64,000 nucleotides of DNA from JACMLC01 sp963817025 (GCA_963817025.1 CAWFML010000005.1:1364001-1428000); one strand, 5' to 3'. Shown: positions 17,044 through 26,813, counted from the stretch's first letter. The notes: generated from the sequence alone by a model not told the origin. Made by a program: numbers and translations.

Positions 17044-20000
17044 ATGGAAGTTTTAATCTTCCCGATCTTCCTTCTCATCTTCTTTGGCTTTGTGACCCTC
17101 ATCGGTCACGGCATCTGGGTCGCGCTGGCCTGGTTTTTTAGACTGATCCTCCACGGCGAAGCCACGCCGCCAAAATACGAAAGTCTTAATCTGGATCGGT
17201 GCTCGAACTGCAACGCGCTGCTGCACCCGCTCGCTCCTGCCTGCACTGCCTGTGGCTGGCGCAAAACTTCGCCTGCCGCCGCCGAGCGGATGAAAGAAAT
17301 CGCCGCCACGCAAAGAAGCTTGCAAAGACTGCACCGGCAGGGAAGCATCAGCGAAGGGGCTTACCGCGAATTGCTGCGCGCCCTTGAACTGGAAAAAGAT
17401 TCTTTTGCCTCGCAGCCCAATACTGCAAGACAGCCCGCGCGACCTGCTCCGCAGCAAAGACCTGTGCCGCCGCCTCCTCCTGCTGTGCCGCCGTCGCCGC
17501 CTGCGCCTCGGCCTGCGGCTGAAGCCGTGCCGCGCGTTTCCCCACAGCCAGCGTCAATCGTCGAAGAGAGTCCAATCGAAACTCCTGTCCACGGCGACGG
17601 CGTGGATGCGCGCTCGCCGGTCGAAGTGTTGGTGACAGAGCCTGCGTTTGAGAGGCCAGCCGCCGACAGGCAGCCTCGCTGGGCGGATGATAAGGAACCC
17701 GCAAGACCGGCGCAGCCGGAGTCGGTTGTCGTCGCGCGCAAGCCGCGCAGACCTTTGACGGAAGTGCTTGCGGCCTTTATGGAGCAGAGCAATATACGCT
17801 GGGGCGAGATTATCGGCGGGCTTTTGATTATCGGCTGCTCGACCGCGCTGGTCATCAGTTTGTGGAACGAGATTTCTCGCATCCCTGTCCTCAAATTTTT
17901 TATCTTCACGACTGTGACCGCCGCGCTCTTCGGCGTAGGGCTTTACACAGAGCATCGCTGGAAACTGCCGACGACGAGCCGGGGCATACTGACCATCGCC
18001 ACCTTGCTCGTGCCGCTCAATTTTCTAGCCATCGCAGCCGTCACCAAAGAAACGATTCCCGCAAACGCGCTTATCATCGCCAGCGAGCTTATTGCGCCCG
18101 CGCTCTTTCTCTGTCTGGTTTACTTTGCGGGGCGCATTATCACCAGCGAGTGGCCGCACCTGCTCGTTTTTGGCGTGCTCGGCGCGTCCGTGGGCCAACT
18201 GCTGATGCGCCACTTCGCGTTTGCCGGGATGCCGCAGGCGCGTCTGTTGCCCTTAGGGCTTTTCCCGCTCGCCTGTTATGTCGCGGCGATTGTCTGGATG
18301 TTGAGACGCGCGCGGCGCGTGGATGAACTTGATGAAAGTTTAGCCAACACGATTTTTGTCACGCTCGGAGCAAGCACGTTTGCCGCGCTGCTTTCGCTCG
18401 GACTCTTGATTTTCAAAGCCGGTGAGAAGGCGCAGACGCTGATGTATCTTGCGCCGCTCTTGACGTTTGGCGGCGGGCCGGTCTTAGCCAGCGGGTTATT
18501 GCTCTGGGAAAAAATCAAGAGCAGGCAACTCAATGCCCAGCGCACAGCCGGAACCAGCATCGCACTCATCGGCGTGCTGCTCACGCTCGCGGGCATCATT
18601 CTGTCATTCCCGAACCCGTCCGGCGTCGTCCTCGCAGCCTTCCTGGCCTTTCTCATCTTTACAGGCGTCGCGCACTTTTACGCACAGCCGCGCGTGCATC
18701 TCTTTGCGGCAATCTGTTTCGCGCTCGGCTCGCTCATCACAGTGCTGGCGGCGACGGGACAGGTCGAGTGGAACGCTCCGCGCTACACCTCTCTCGTGAG
18801 CGATCTCTTGTCCATCAGAAGCGGGCAGGCGATGGCCTTGCTGTTCATCGTCTACATCGCGGCCTCGGAGTGGTTGAGAAAGCGCGGGCAGGCGGCGGCA
18901 GGGAAGTATTACTCGATAGCTGCGGCGGCGATTGGAGCTTTGTGTCTGGCGCAGGCGATGTGGTGGGGACTCGGAAGAGCGGGCGACCCGAACTTTTTTG
19001 CGCCGATCTTTGCAGTCTTAGCGGCGGGCGCGTTCTTTCTTGCGTGGCGACATAATAATGTTGCAGGAGGATGGATAGGCGCGGGCGTTTTGTTGCTCGC
19101 GCTGGGCAAGACCCTCGAAGCATGGCTCGCGGTGAGGTTTCCGTGGCAGGCTGCATTGCTGTTGCATGCGAGTGTGGCGGCAATGGCGGCAATCGCTTTC
19201 TCTTCCAAAGATGAAAAGCTGCGGCGCGTTTTTGCAAGTCCTTTGAATAGCTCTGCGCTGATTACTTCATTCGCTGCCATCCTTTTCATGCTTCAGGCTT
19301 ACATGTGGGAGCCGACGGCTCTGTATGCACAGAGGCTTTTGTGGCTCTCCGGCATCTGGCTCGCGCTGCTCTGGCTCAATCGCTCGCGGGCGCTCTTTAC
19401 TGCGATGCAGGTCGCTTTGACCTGCGCGGTCGTGCTGTTTGTCAAACTCGGCTTGCAGAATTATGTGTGGTACGCGTATGTGCCGCGGGCTTGGCTGCAC
19501 CCGTGGAGCTTGCAGATACAGGGCAGCGTGCTTGTCATACTCGGTTTGTTCTGGGCAGGGCTGCGTCTTTTCTTCGGGCGCAAAGTTTCAGCGGAAGCTG
19601 AAAGTCATGTTGAGAAGGATGCTGTCGAAGATGTACGGAAGGCGGAGGCGTGGGCGGGTGTCGCCGGGAGCTATTTAAACTCTTCTTGGCCGTCGTTTGA
19701 TCGCGTGGTCACGGCGTTCGTGCTGTGCGCTTTTGTGTTGATGGCGATTTACGCCGCGCTCAATGGCGTTAAGCTTGAGCTGACGATTCGTGGCGGCGCG
19801 GCTTCGGTCTGGAACTTTGCAGGGTTTCCGCATGAGCATGCTTACGGGATAGGAGCATGGATACTCTTGGCCCTGTTGCTGCTCTCTATGCTCGCAGGGT
19901 TCTGGGAGCGGAGGCGTTTTATTTACGCGGCGGGAGCGTTGCTGGCTCTCTCGACAGCCGTCCCGCTTCTCGCTGCCTTATGGGAGCAGGAGTTTGCGTC

Positions 20001-23000
20001 TGCCTCTGCGTGGCGTTGGCTGGCCGCAACTTTTCTGCTGCTGCTGTCGCTTCCGCTCTGGTGGCGCGGAAAAGTTTTGGGCCAGCTTAAAGCATTCGGC
20101 CTGCCGGAGTTGAATGATGAATCAAGATGGCTGACGACGCGAACACGCGCGCTGCTGCTGTTTCTCACAATCGTGCCAGTGCTGGCTTTCACGATTTTCC
20201 CCGTCCTGAAAATCATCTGGTACAGACCTGTTCATAGCCCAACGGCGGGATTCTTTTTTCAGATAGGCAATGTCGTCTCGTATTCGATACCTCTGGTGCT
20301 GTTGAGTTTTGCACTGGTGGGCCACGCCTTGCGCGAGCGCGCGGCTGGCTATGCCTTCGCGGGCGGGCTGCTGCTCAATCTCGCAGTCACAGTGGCGCAG
20401 CTTCTGACTATCGCAGCGGTGGGCGGCTCTATGAACAGGGTCGTGCTGGTGCAGGTCTTGCAGTTGAACGCCATTGCAACGGCCTCTGTCGCGCTTATCT
20501 GGCTGGCGACGCGCGGTTGGTGGATGAGCGGGCTGCGTGGAAATGAGCTTCCACGGGTCGAGAGATATTTGAAAATTCAACTCGGCATAGCTCTCATCAT
20601 CAACGCTTTGCTGGTTGCGCCTCTGGCTTGCTGGCTGTTCATGCTTCCGGTCTGGGCGGGCATTGCGACCTTTGAAGCAGGCAATGTGCGCGGCTGGCTG
20701 GCGCTTGTCCTCACGCTTGTGACAGCTTTCTGGCTCGTCAAAGCTTTTAACCGGAGACTCCGCGCGTGGCTGCTGTTTGCGGCGGCAGGAGCGACGGGCG
20801 CGCTCATCTCTTTCGATGTCACGCGCATGTATGCGGGGACGTGGGCGGGTTATCACATGCTGTTAGTTGCCTCTATCGTCACAGCATGGCTGATGCTGCT
20901 GGCCGGAAAAATACCGGCGCGTTTTGAGAAAGAGAAGACGGCGACACAGTTTGCCGGAACGGAGGATGAGAGCGAGAAAAAATTCTTTGCCGCGGATTGG
21001 AAATGGGACGCGGCTCTTTTTGCTTCTCTGGCCGGAGCGTGGACTGTCTTGATGGCTTTGCGCGCCGCGCCTTCCGACCCGGCGAGGCCGTGGTGGTCTG
21101 TGGGCGCGCTTATTGCCATCAGCGCGCTTGCTGCCGGTTTGAACTGGGAAACGCTGCTACGCGGATACTTGTATGCGGCTGGATTCCTGCTCAATCTCGC
21201 GGCGACTATCTGGGCGCTGACGCGCTGGCCTCACACGGGCAGTCTGGAAGGGCTGTATGGATTAACCGAAGCGAATATTGTGGCGTTGGCCTTGCCGGGC
21301 ATCATCTGGCTGTGGCTCGAACTCCGCGCGCGGCATGTGAACCAGAACCGGCAATCCTCAATCCCTGCTTTTCATCATCTGGCATCGCTCCTCGTCATAG
21401 CAGTGTTATGTCTTCTGGCGGGGCTGAGGGTCTTGTCCGAGCTTGACTCGGATAGTTTTCATGCGCGAGCGTGGCTCGAATGGCTGGCGGTGTCTTCTGC
21501 CGTGATCTTTCTGCTGGCTTGCCTGTGGGATAGAAAAGCGAGGTATGCCGTTGCGGGCTTGTACCTGTTGGGGCTTGCGGCTGGGACACTGGCGTTGGTA
21601 CGGGCTGACTTAATGCCGAATACTTTTCCGTGGGCATTAATGCTGATGACGGCAGGGTACGCATTATCGACGAGCTTAATCTGGAAAGGGCGAGGGCCGT
21701 TCATCGAATTTGCCTCCCGGTTAAAGATTCCGCGCCGCGACGAAGCGCCCTTACCCGGCCATCTCTGGCTCGTGATTTTTAATGAGCTGCTCGCTTTATT
21801 TGTGCTCTTGCTTGCCGTCTGGGCTGTCCTGATATTAAGAGCCTGGCCGATGCGTTTGGCTGGCGCATTGGCTGTCCTCGCGCAGACTTTGACGTTCGGT
21901 TTGCTGGCCGAGGGCATGTGGCGCGCAACATGGCAAAGGGTTGCGCTGGGGATGCTGGCGGTGGGCGCGGTCTTTTTCGGCTGGGCGTGGCTGACGCCGT
22001 TCACAAACGGCACATGGCTCAACCGGGCGGTCGTGTTGATGATTGTGATGTTCGGGATGATAGCTCTCTACGCTCTTGGGACGGACAGGCAGCGCCTGCG
22101 CGAGACGGGTTGGACAGAGGCCGCGCGCAGCTTTATTCCGTGGCTGGCTGGCACGGGCGCAGTCGCTCTGGCTTTTGTGCTGCTGACTGAAGTAGTGCAG
22201 CAGACAGAGTTTGGCGGAGTGAATATCAACCCGCCAGCGTTGATTGTCGTCGGCGCGACGCTCCTTTGCGCGAGCATCCTGTGCATCTTCTTTGCCGTCA
22301 GACCCGCGCACGACCCGCTTGAGCTTTCAGAGAGCGGGCGCATGAAGTATGTCTATGTCGCAGAAGCGTTGCTTGCGTTCCTCTTCATGCACATACGCCT
22401 GACGATGCCGTGGCTCTTCTCAGGATTTTTCGGTCAATACTGGCCGTTCGTGATTCTGTTCATCTCATTCATAGGCGTCGGCACCGGCGAGGCTCTGCGA
22501 AGACAGGGCGTGATGGTCGTGGCCCGCCCGGTCGAGCGCACGGGCGTCTTTCTGCCGCTCTTGCCGGTGATAGGTTTCTGGATTGTTGATTCGCGTGTTG
22601 ATTATTCACTGCTGCTCTTTATGATCGGTTTGCTGTATGCGAGCCTTTCCATCCTGCGCCGGTCTTTTGTTTTTGGCATGCTGGCCGCGCTGGCTGGAAA
22701 CAGCGGCTTGTGGTACATGCTGCAAAAGACGGAGACCTACGGATTTGTTCAACACCCGCAACTGTGGCTGATTCCGATTGCGCTCTCCGTGCTCGTCGCG
22801 GCCTATCTGAACCGCGAGCGATTTACGGAAGAGCAAATGACCGGCATACGCTACATCACACTGATGATGATTTATGTCTCTTCGACTTCGGATATTTTCA
22901 TCAACGGCGTGGCACAGTCGCCGTGGCTTCCGCTCGCGCTCGCAGGACTCTCCCTCGCAGGCGTCCTGTGCGGCATCATGTTTCGCGTGCGCGCTTTTCT

Positions 23001-23199
23001 CTTTCTCGGCTCGATGTTTCTGCTGATAGCAGTGATTTCGATGATCTGGTATGCCTCCGTCAATCTGGGCTGGACGTGGCTCTGGTACGTCGCAGGCATC
23101 GCCACCGGCGCGCTGATAATTTTCACCTTCGCCCTCTTTGAGAAAAAGCGTAGCGAGATGCTGCAAGTCCTTGAAGATTTGCGCGCGTGGGAAAAATAA
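17044..23199 (+). CDS. Giant polytopic membrane protein with N-terminal zinc ribbon
   Basis: A 2051-residue protein. Residues 4-36 form a first hydrophobic segment. Cys53, Cys56, Cys67 and Cys70 (CSNCNALLHPLAPACTACGW) form a CxxC-x10-CxxC zinc ribbon. Residues 75-110 are a charged helix, and residues 125-235 a Pro/Ala/Glu-rich linker. From about residue 250 to the C-terminus there is a nearly unbroken series of hydrophobic segments, dozens in all. The first block (RWGEIIGGLLIIGCSTALVI, then TTSRGILTIATLLVPLNFLA) appears to be the best-conserved part. No enzyme motif is seen; a scaffold or transporter role would be a guess. The frame is uninterrupted for over 6 kb, so it is under selection. 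Confidence 0.85.
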   Translation: MEVLIFPIFLLIFFGFVTLIGHGIWVALAWFFRLILHGEATPPKYESLNLDRCSNCNALLHPLAPACTACGWRKTSPAAAERMKEIAATQRSLQRLHRQGSISEGAYRELLRALELEKDSFASQPNTARQPARPAPQQRPVPPPPPAVPPSPPAPRPAAEAVPRVSPQPASIVEESPIETPVHGDGVDARSPVEVLVTEPAFERPAADRQPRWADDKEPARPAQPESVVVARKPRRPLTEVLAAFMEQSNIRWGEIIGGLLIIGCSTALVISLWNEISRIPVLKFFIFTTVTAALFGVGLYTEHRWKLPTTSRGILTIATLLVPLNFLAIAAVTKETIPANALIIASELIAPALFLCLVYFAGRIITSEWPHLLVFGVLGASVGQLLMRHFAFAGMPQARLLPLGLFPLACYVAAIVWMLRRARRVDELDESLANTIFVTLGASTFAALLSLGLLIFKAGEKAQTLMYLAPLLTFGGGPVLASGLLLWEKIKSRQLNAQRTAGTSIALIGVLLTLAGIILSFPNPSGVVLAAFLAFLIFTGVAHFYAQPRVHLFAAICFALGSLITVLAATGQVEWNAPRYTSLVSDLLSIRSGQAMALLFIVYIAASEWLRKRGQAAAGKYYSIAAAAIGALCLAQAMWWGLGRAGDPNFFAPIFAVLAAGAFFLAWRHNNVAGGWIGAGVLLLALGKTLEAWLAVRFPWQAALLLHASVAAMAAIAFSSKDEKLRRVFASPLNSSALITSFAAILFMLQAYMWEPTALYAQRLLWLSGIWLALLWLNRSRALFTAMQVALTCAVVLFVKLGLQNYVWYAYVPRAWLHPWSLQIQGSVLVILGLFWAGLRLFFGRKVSAEAESHVEKDAVEDVRKAEAWAGVAGSYLNSSWPSFDRVVTAFVLCAFVLMAIYAALNGVKLELTIRGGAASVWNFAGFPHEHAYGIGAWILLALLLLSMLAGFWERRRFIYAAGALLALSTAVPLLAALWEQEFASASAWRWLAATFLLLLSLPLWWRGKVLGQLKAFGLPELNDESRWLTTRTRALLLFLTIVPVLAFTIFPVLKIIWYRPVHSPTAGFFFQIGNVVSYSIPLVLLSFALVGHALRERAAGYAFAGGLLLNLAVTVAQLLTIAAVGGSMNRVVLVQVLQLNAIATASVALIWLATRGWWMSGLRGNELPRVERYLKIQLGIALIINALLVAPLACWLFMLPVWAGIATFEAGNVRGWLALVLTLVTAFWLVKAFNRRLRAWLLFAAAGATGALISFDVTRMYAGTWAGYHMLLVASIVTAWLMLLAGKIPARFEKEKTATQFAGTEDESEKKFFAADWKWDAALFASLAGAWTVLMALRAAPSDPARPWWSVGALIAISALAAGLNWETLLRGYLYAAGFLLNLAATIWALTRWPHTGSLEGLYGLTEANIVALALPGIIWLWLELRARHVNQNRQSSIPAFHHLASLLVIAVLCLLAGLRVLSELDSDSFHARAWLEWLAVSSAVIFLLACLWDRKARYAVAGLYLLGLAAGTLALVRADLMPNTFPWALMLMTAGYALSTSLIWKGRGPFIEFASRLKIPRRDEAPLPGHLWLVIFNELLALFVLLLAVWAVLILRAWPMRLAGALAVLAQTLTFGLLAEGMWRATWQRVALGMLAVGAVFFGWAWLTPFTNGTWLNRAVVLMIVMFGMIALYALGTDRQRLRETGWTEAARSFIPWLAGTGAVALAFVLLTEVVQQTEFGGVNINPPALIVVGATLLCASILCIFFAVRPAHDPLELSESGRMKYVYVAEALLAFLFMHIRLTMPWLFSGFFGQYWPFVILFISFIGVGTGEALRRQGVMVVARPVERTGVFLPLLPVIGFWIVDSRVDYSLLLFMIGLLYASLSILRRSFVFGMLAALAGNSGLWYMLQKTETYGFVQHPQLWLIPIALSVLVAAYLNRERFTEEQMTGIRYITLMMIYVSSTSDIFINGVAQSPWLPLALAGLSLAGVLCGIMFRVRAFLFLGSMFLLIAVISMIWYASVNLGWTWLWYVAGIATGALIIFTFALFEKKRSEMLQVLEDLRAWEK

Positions 23200-23430
23200 G
23201 AATGCAAAATTAAAAATGTAAAATGAAATCCCCTTACAGGGAAACAGTCTCAAACTCAAGAGACAGAGTGCCTCAAGCCTTTGCGCCTTAGGTTTTAACT
23301 TTGCGCCTTTGCGGGAAACGTAGCTGGTTCACGCTGGTGGCGCAAACACAGAAAGACTCAAGGCGCAAAGGCTTGAATGGTTTTGAGATTTGCTCTTAAA
23401 TTTTGCATTTTACATTTTTAATTTTGCCTT
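23200..23430. repeat. Nested intergenic hairpin: AAATTAAAAATG outside, CGCAAAGG inside
   Basis: Outer arms 23200-23225 and 23395-23430 use the AATTAAAAATGTAAAATG theme. Inside them, 23272-23320 (CAAGCCTTTGCGCCTT and CTTTGCGCCTTTGCGGG) pairs with 23338-23380 (AAGGCGCAAAGGCTTG). The inner hairpin has the opposite polarity, pyrimidine-rich arm first. It fills the whole gap between the giant membrane protein and kdsB. Confidence 0.75.
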
Positions 23431-23471
23431 TCATTGACATGCGTTGAAGGTGCGATGTACTCTGCTCTCCC

Positions 23472-24284
23472 GTGAATCACGCGGCCTCAGAACCCCAAGC
23501 CAACGTCGTCGCCATCATCCCTGCACGCTATGCTTCGACCCGTCTTCCCGGCAAAGCTCTGCTCGAAATCTGCGGTCGCCAGATGATCCTCAGGGTCTTG
23601 GACAAGGCTCTTGAAGCGCGAAATGTCTCAAGGGCGATTGTGGCGACGGATGATGTGAGGATTTTGAATTGCGTGCGCGGGGCCGGCTTTGAAGCAGTGA
23701 TGACGAGCAGCGAGCACCAGAGCGGCAGCGACCGTCTGGCGGAGGTTGCAGCAACGCTTGATGAAGCGGATGTTATCGTCAATGTGCAGGGAGACGAGCC
23801 GCTCATTTCGCCTCTGACTATCGAGCGCGCGGTGGACGAAATGTTGAATGACGATGAAGCTCAGGTTGTGACCACTTGCGAGCCGGTTGCGGATATTGCA
23901 GATGTCTTGAGCGCGGATGTCGTCAAAGTGGTCATGGATGCGGGCGGTCGCGCGCTCTACTTTTCCCGCTCGCCGGTTCCATACCCGCGCGATGCCGTGA
24001 AAAAGCACGGCACTCTTGCAGAGGCATTGCGAATGGATGCAACTTTGCTTGCGCGCTTCCGTAAACACACGGGGCTTTATGTTTACCGGCGCGGCTTTTT
24101 GTTAGAATACACAGCATGGCCGCAATCGAATTTAGAGCGCACGGAACAACTCGAACAACTGCGCGCTCTGGAACGCGGCGCGACCATCAAAGTGATAGAA
24201 GCCGCCGCGCCCTCCATCGGCGTTGATACGATGGAAGATTTAGAGCGCGTGCGTGCAATCTTTGAAAGAGAGGTCAGATGTTAG
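23472..24284 (+). CDS. kdsB: 3-deoxy-manno-octulosonate cytidylyltransferase (CMP-KDO synthetase)
   Basis: A 270-residue enzyme that couples KDO to CMP from CTP for lipid A core assembly. The nucleotide-binding N-terminus reads VVAIIPARYASTRLPGKAL, followed by NVQGDEPLI (metal/CTP site) and YFSRSPVPYPRD. The start is GTG at 23472. KdsA, KdsC and CTP synthase genes follow on the same strand, forming a KDO module. The final codons lie in the left arm of the next hairpin. Confidence 0.95.
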   Translation: MNHAASEPQANVVAIIPARYASTRLPGKALLEICGRQMILRVLDKALEARNVSRAIVATDDVRILNCVRGAGFEAVMTSSEHQSGSDRLAEVAATLDEADVIVNVQGDEPLISPLTIERAVDEMLNDDEAQVVTTCEPVADIADVLSADVVKVVMDAGGRALYFSRSPVPYPRDAVKKHGTLAEALRMDATLLARFRKHTGLYVYRRGFLLEYTAWPQSNLERTEQLEQLRALERGATIKVIEAAAPSIGVDTMEDLERVRAIFEREVRC

Positions 24285-24351
24285 ATGTCAGATGCTGGTA
24301 GAGAACAACCTGTCTTAACTAACCTCTGACATCTAACATCCAGCATCTGCT
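24270..24351. repeat. Intergenic hairpin, CAGATGTTAGATGTCAG theme
   Basis: Left arm 24270-24297 (GGTCAGATGTTAGATGTC) and right arm 24320-24351 (GACATCTAACATCCAGC). The last five codons and the stop of kdsB are inside the left arm. Only one copy of this theme is present in the window. Confidence 0.75.
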
Positions 24352-24353
24352 TT

Positions 24354-24668
24354 ATGAGCGACTGGATCGGACTCGGCATCATCATTTTGCTTCTCATCGG
24401 AGCGGTGGTCGGCTTGTCCATACTGGGCAGACCGTATGAGGTGACGCCCGAAGAGTTTGAGAAACGCGCGCGTGAAGCGCCGGGGATGTTGAGCGCGGGA
24501 ATGGCTGGCCTGCAAAAGTTCTTAGACCCGGCGGCGGGCAAGGCTGCCGAAGTGCAGGAAGATTTCAGGCAGGGTTATCTGGATGGCGAGCAGGAATCTG
24601 GCGAAGGCAAAGGTAAAAAGGAAAAAGGTAAAAGTGAAGATGAGAGCCATGTCGTGGAAGAGAGCTAA
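24354..24668 (+). CDS. Small single-pass membrane protein, hypothetical
   Basis: A 104-residue protein with one N-terminal membrane segment (residues 5-24, IGLGIIILLLIGAVVGLSIL). An amphipathic acidic region follows (YEVTPEEFEKRAREAPGMLSAG) and then a Lys/Glu/Gly-rich tail. The tail (GKGKKEKGKSEDES) is encoded by the left arm of the downstream hairpin, so the original protein may have been shorter. It sits between kdsB and pyrG. Function unknown. Confidence 0.65.
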   Translation: MSDWIGLGIIILLLIGAVVGLSILGRPYEVTPEEFEKRAREAPGMLSAGMAGLQKFLDPAAGKAAEVQEDFRQGYLDGEQESGEGKGKKEKGKSEDESHVVEES

Positions 24669-24712
24669 GCTCTCGCTCATTACTTTTACATTTTCCCTTT
24701 TATCTTTTTAAT
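24609..24712. repeat. Hairpin overlapping a coding end, AGGTAAAAGTAAAA theme
   Basis: Left arm 24609-24640 (AAAGGTAAAAAGGAAAAAGG), within the 104-residue gene, pairs with 24678-24712 (TTACTTTTACATTTTCCC, then TTTTATC). A small inner stem, GAGAGC/GCTCTC, at 24660-24674 includes the stop codon. Same theme as the inner hairpin at 37755-37838. Confidence 0.7.
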
Positions 24713-24725
24713 TGTGAGGAGCGTG

Positions 24726-26423
24726 ATGCCTAAATATATTTTCGTGACGGGCGGTGTGGTTTCGAGTCTCGGCAAGGGGCTGGCGGCTTCGTCCATCGGC
24801 TGCCTGCTGGAAGCGCGCGGGCTGCGTGTGGCCCTGATAAAACTCGACCCATACATCAACGTAGACCCCGGCACGATGTCGCCCTTTCAGCACGGCGAGG
24901 TCTTCGTCACGGACGACGGCGCGGAGACAGACCTCGACCTCGGCCACTATGAGAGATTCACCAACGCGCGTCTCTCGCAATCGAACAACTGGACGACCGG
25001 GCGCATTTATCTCTCCGTTATCGAAAAAGAGCGGCGCGGCGATTATCTGGGGAAAACGATTCAGGTCATCCCGCATATCACAAACGAGATCAAGGATGCT
25101 GTGCGCGCCGTCGCAGACAAAGATCAGCCGGATGTCGTGATCGTCGAAATCGGTGGCACTGTCGGCGACATCGAATCACTGCCGTTTCTCGAAGCCATCC
25201 GGCAGATGGGCAACGAAGAGGGAAGGGCTGGCGCGCTGTTTGTACACGTCACGCTCGTTCCATACATCGCCGCCGCAGGCGAACTCAAGACCAAGCCGAC
25301 ACAGCATTCCGTCCGCGAGTTAAGAGAGATAGGCATCGCGCCGGACATCCTGCTCTGTCGCTCAGACCGCCCGCTCTCGCGCGACCTGCGCGGCAAGATT
25401 GCTCTCTTCTGTAACGTCAAAGAATCGGCGGTCATCACGGCGCAGGATGTGGATACGATTTACGAAGTGCCGCTCGCTTTTCATGAGCAGGGACTGGACC
25501 AATTTATCGTCGAGTCGCTTGAGCTTGGCGAGAGCGCGGCGAAAACAGACCTCTCACACTGGCGCGAACTGGTCTCGACCGTCAGAGAGCCTTTGTCGGG
25601 CGCGACTTCGATTGCGATTGTCGGCAAGTACGTGGAGCTAGAGGATTCCTACAAATCTTTGCGCGAAGCTTTGACGCATGGCGGCGTCGCCAACAATCTG
25701 AAGGTGGATGTCCGCTGGATCGAATCGGAAGATTTGATGGAAGAGGATTTCGAGGAACGCCTGCGCGATTTCGACGCGATTCTGGTTCCCGGCGGATTCG
25801 GCAAGCGCGGCATCGCAGGCATGATTAAGGCCATCGGCTATGCGCGAAAAACCCGGACGCCATACTTTGGCATCTGTCTCGGAATGCAGACGGCGTGCAT
25901 CGAATACGCGCGTCACGTTTGCGGGTTGAAGGATGCTGACTCGACAGAGTTTGACGCGCAGACGCCTTTTCCGGTCATCTTCAAGCTGCGCGATCTGGTC
26001 GATGTCGAAGAGTTTGGCGGCACGATGCGGCTCGGCGCGTGTCCCTGTGTGCTGGCCGAAGATTCTCTGGCGCGAGAGATTTATGAGGGAGCGGAAGTTA
26101 TCAGCGAGCGGCACAGGCATCGCTACGAGTTCAACCCGGAGTTCCGCGAGACTTTAGAGCGAGAGGGCCTGCGCTTTAGCGGAGTTTCGCCCGACGAAAA
26201 GTTTGTCGAGATGATAGAGCTGCCGCGCGACGTTCATCCGTGGTTTGTCGGTTGCCAGTTTCATCCGGAATATAAATCCAAACCGCTGAACGCGCACCCG
26301 CTCTTCGCTTCGTTTGTCCGCGCCGCTCATGAGAATCGCCTGCGCAACGAAACTCCTATGGAAACCGTCGGCGAATCTCCGGCGATGGAGCACGAGCGCG
26401 CGGGAGTCGCGGGCGATGACTGA
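24726..26423 (+). CDS. pyrG: CTP synthase
   Basis: A 565-residue amidotransferase making CTP from UTP, ATP and glutamine. The N-terminal synthetase domain opens with KYIFVTGGVVSSLGKGLAAS (P-loop) and includes MSPFQHGEVFVTDDGAETD and EIGGTVGDIES. The C-terminal class I glutaminase domain has the nucleophile in FGICLGMQTACIEYA and the His/Glu pair in CQFHPEYKS. The start is ATG at 24726 after GAGGAG; the frame opens 12 bases earlier at a GTG that is not used in the family. It feeds CTP to KdsB, encoded two genes upstream. Confidence 0.97.
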   Translation: MPKYIFVTGGVVSSLGKGLAASSIGCLLEARGLRVALIKLDPYINVDPGTMSPFQHGEVFVTDDGAETDLDLGHYERFTNARLSQSNNWTTGRIYLSVIEKERRGDYLGKTIQVIPHITNEIKDAVRAVADKDQPDVVIVEIGGTVGDIESLPFLEAIRQMGNEEGRAGALFVHVTLVPYIAAAGELKTKPTQHSVRELREIGIAPDILLCRSDRPLSRDLRGKIALFCNVKESAVITAQDVDTIYEVPLAFHEQGLDQFIVESLELGESAAKTDLSHWRELVSTVREPLSGATSIAIVGKYVELEDSYKSLREALTHGGVANNLKVDVRWIESEDLMEEDFEERLRDFDAILVPGGFGKRGIAGMIKAIGYARKTRTPYFGICLGMQTACIEYARHVCGLKDADSTEFDAQTPFPVIFKLRDLVDVEEFGGTMRLGACPCVLAEDSLAREIYEGAEVISERHRHRYEFNPEFRETLEREGLRFSGVSPDEKFVEMIELPRDVHPWFVGCQFHPEYKSKPLNAHPLFASFVRAAHENRLRNETPMETVGESPAMEHERAGVAGDD

Positions 26424-26668
26424 AGCGGCAGGGCTACGCGACGGAACTGGCACGCGCGTGTCTGCGCTGGGTTTTTGAGAACACAAAGCTTGAACGCATC
26501 ATTGCTCTGGCTAACCCTGAGAATGCAGGCTCGTGGCGCGTGATGGAAAAGGTCGGGATGCGTTATGAGAAGATGGCGCATCATTACGACGCCGAACTGG
26601 TTTATTATGCAATCGAGCGCGATGAGTACAGGCCCGACAGCTCGACATATATTTTACTGAGCAGCTAA
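26420..26668 (+). pseudogene. GNAT acetyltransferase C-terminal remnant
   Basis: In the frame that opens at 26420 (CTG, no ATG or GTG near it), about 82 codons read RQGYATELARACLRWVFENT, then LERIIALANPENAGSWRVME and KVGMRYEKM. This is the acetyl-CoA-binding and C-terminal part of a RimJ/RimL-like GNAT enzyme. The first half of the domain is missing, and the fragment overlaps the pyrG stop by four bases in a different frame. It looks like the stump left by a deletion that brought pyrG up to it. Confidence 0.75.
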
Positions 26669-26696
26669 AGCGCGGGGTGGATTTCTAAAAGTTGTT

Positions 26697-26765
26697 TTCC
26701 TTTGCGTTACCAGCGCCTTTGCGTGAGTTATAATCTCCCGCAAAGGCGCAAAAGCGCAAAAGAAG
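26697..26765. repeat. Intergenic hairpin, CGCAAAGG theme, reversed polarity
   Basis: Here the pyrimidine-rich arm comes first (26697-26725, CCTTTGCGTTACCAGCGCC) and the purine-rich arm second (26737-26765, CCCGCAAAGGCGCAAAAG). The short loop contains TATAAT. Confidence 0.7.
26729..26734 (+). promoter_or_regulatory. Possible -10 box TATAAT in the hairpin loop upstream of the kinase gene
   Basis: TATAAT lies in the 11-base loop of the preceding hairpin, 79 bases before the kinase start codon. No convincing -35 box is seen, so this is tentative. Confidence 0.3.
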
Positions 26766-26813
26766 AATGAAGTTGAGGGTTTTATTTAAGCTTCACCTGA
26801 TCTGAAACTGTTT

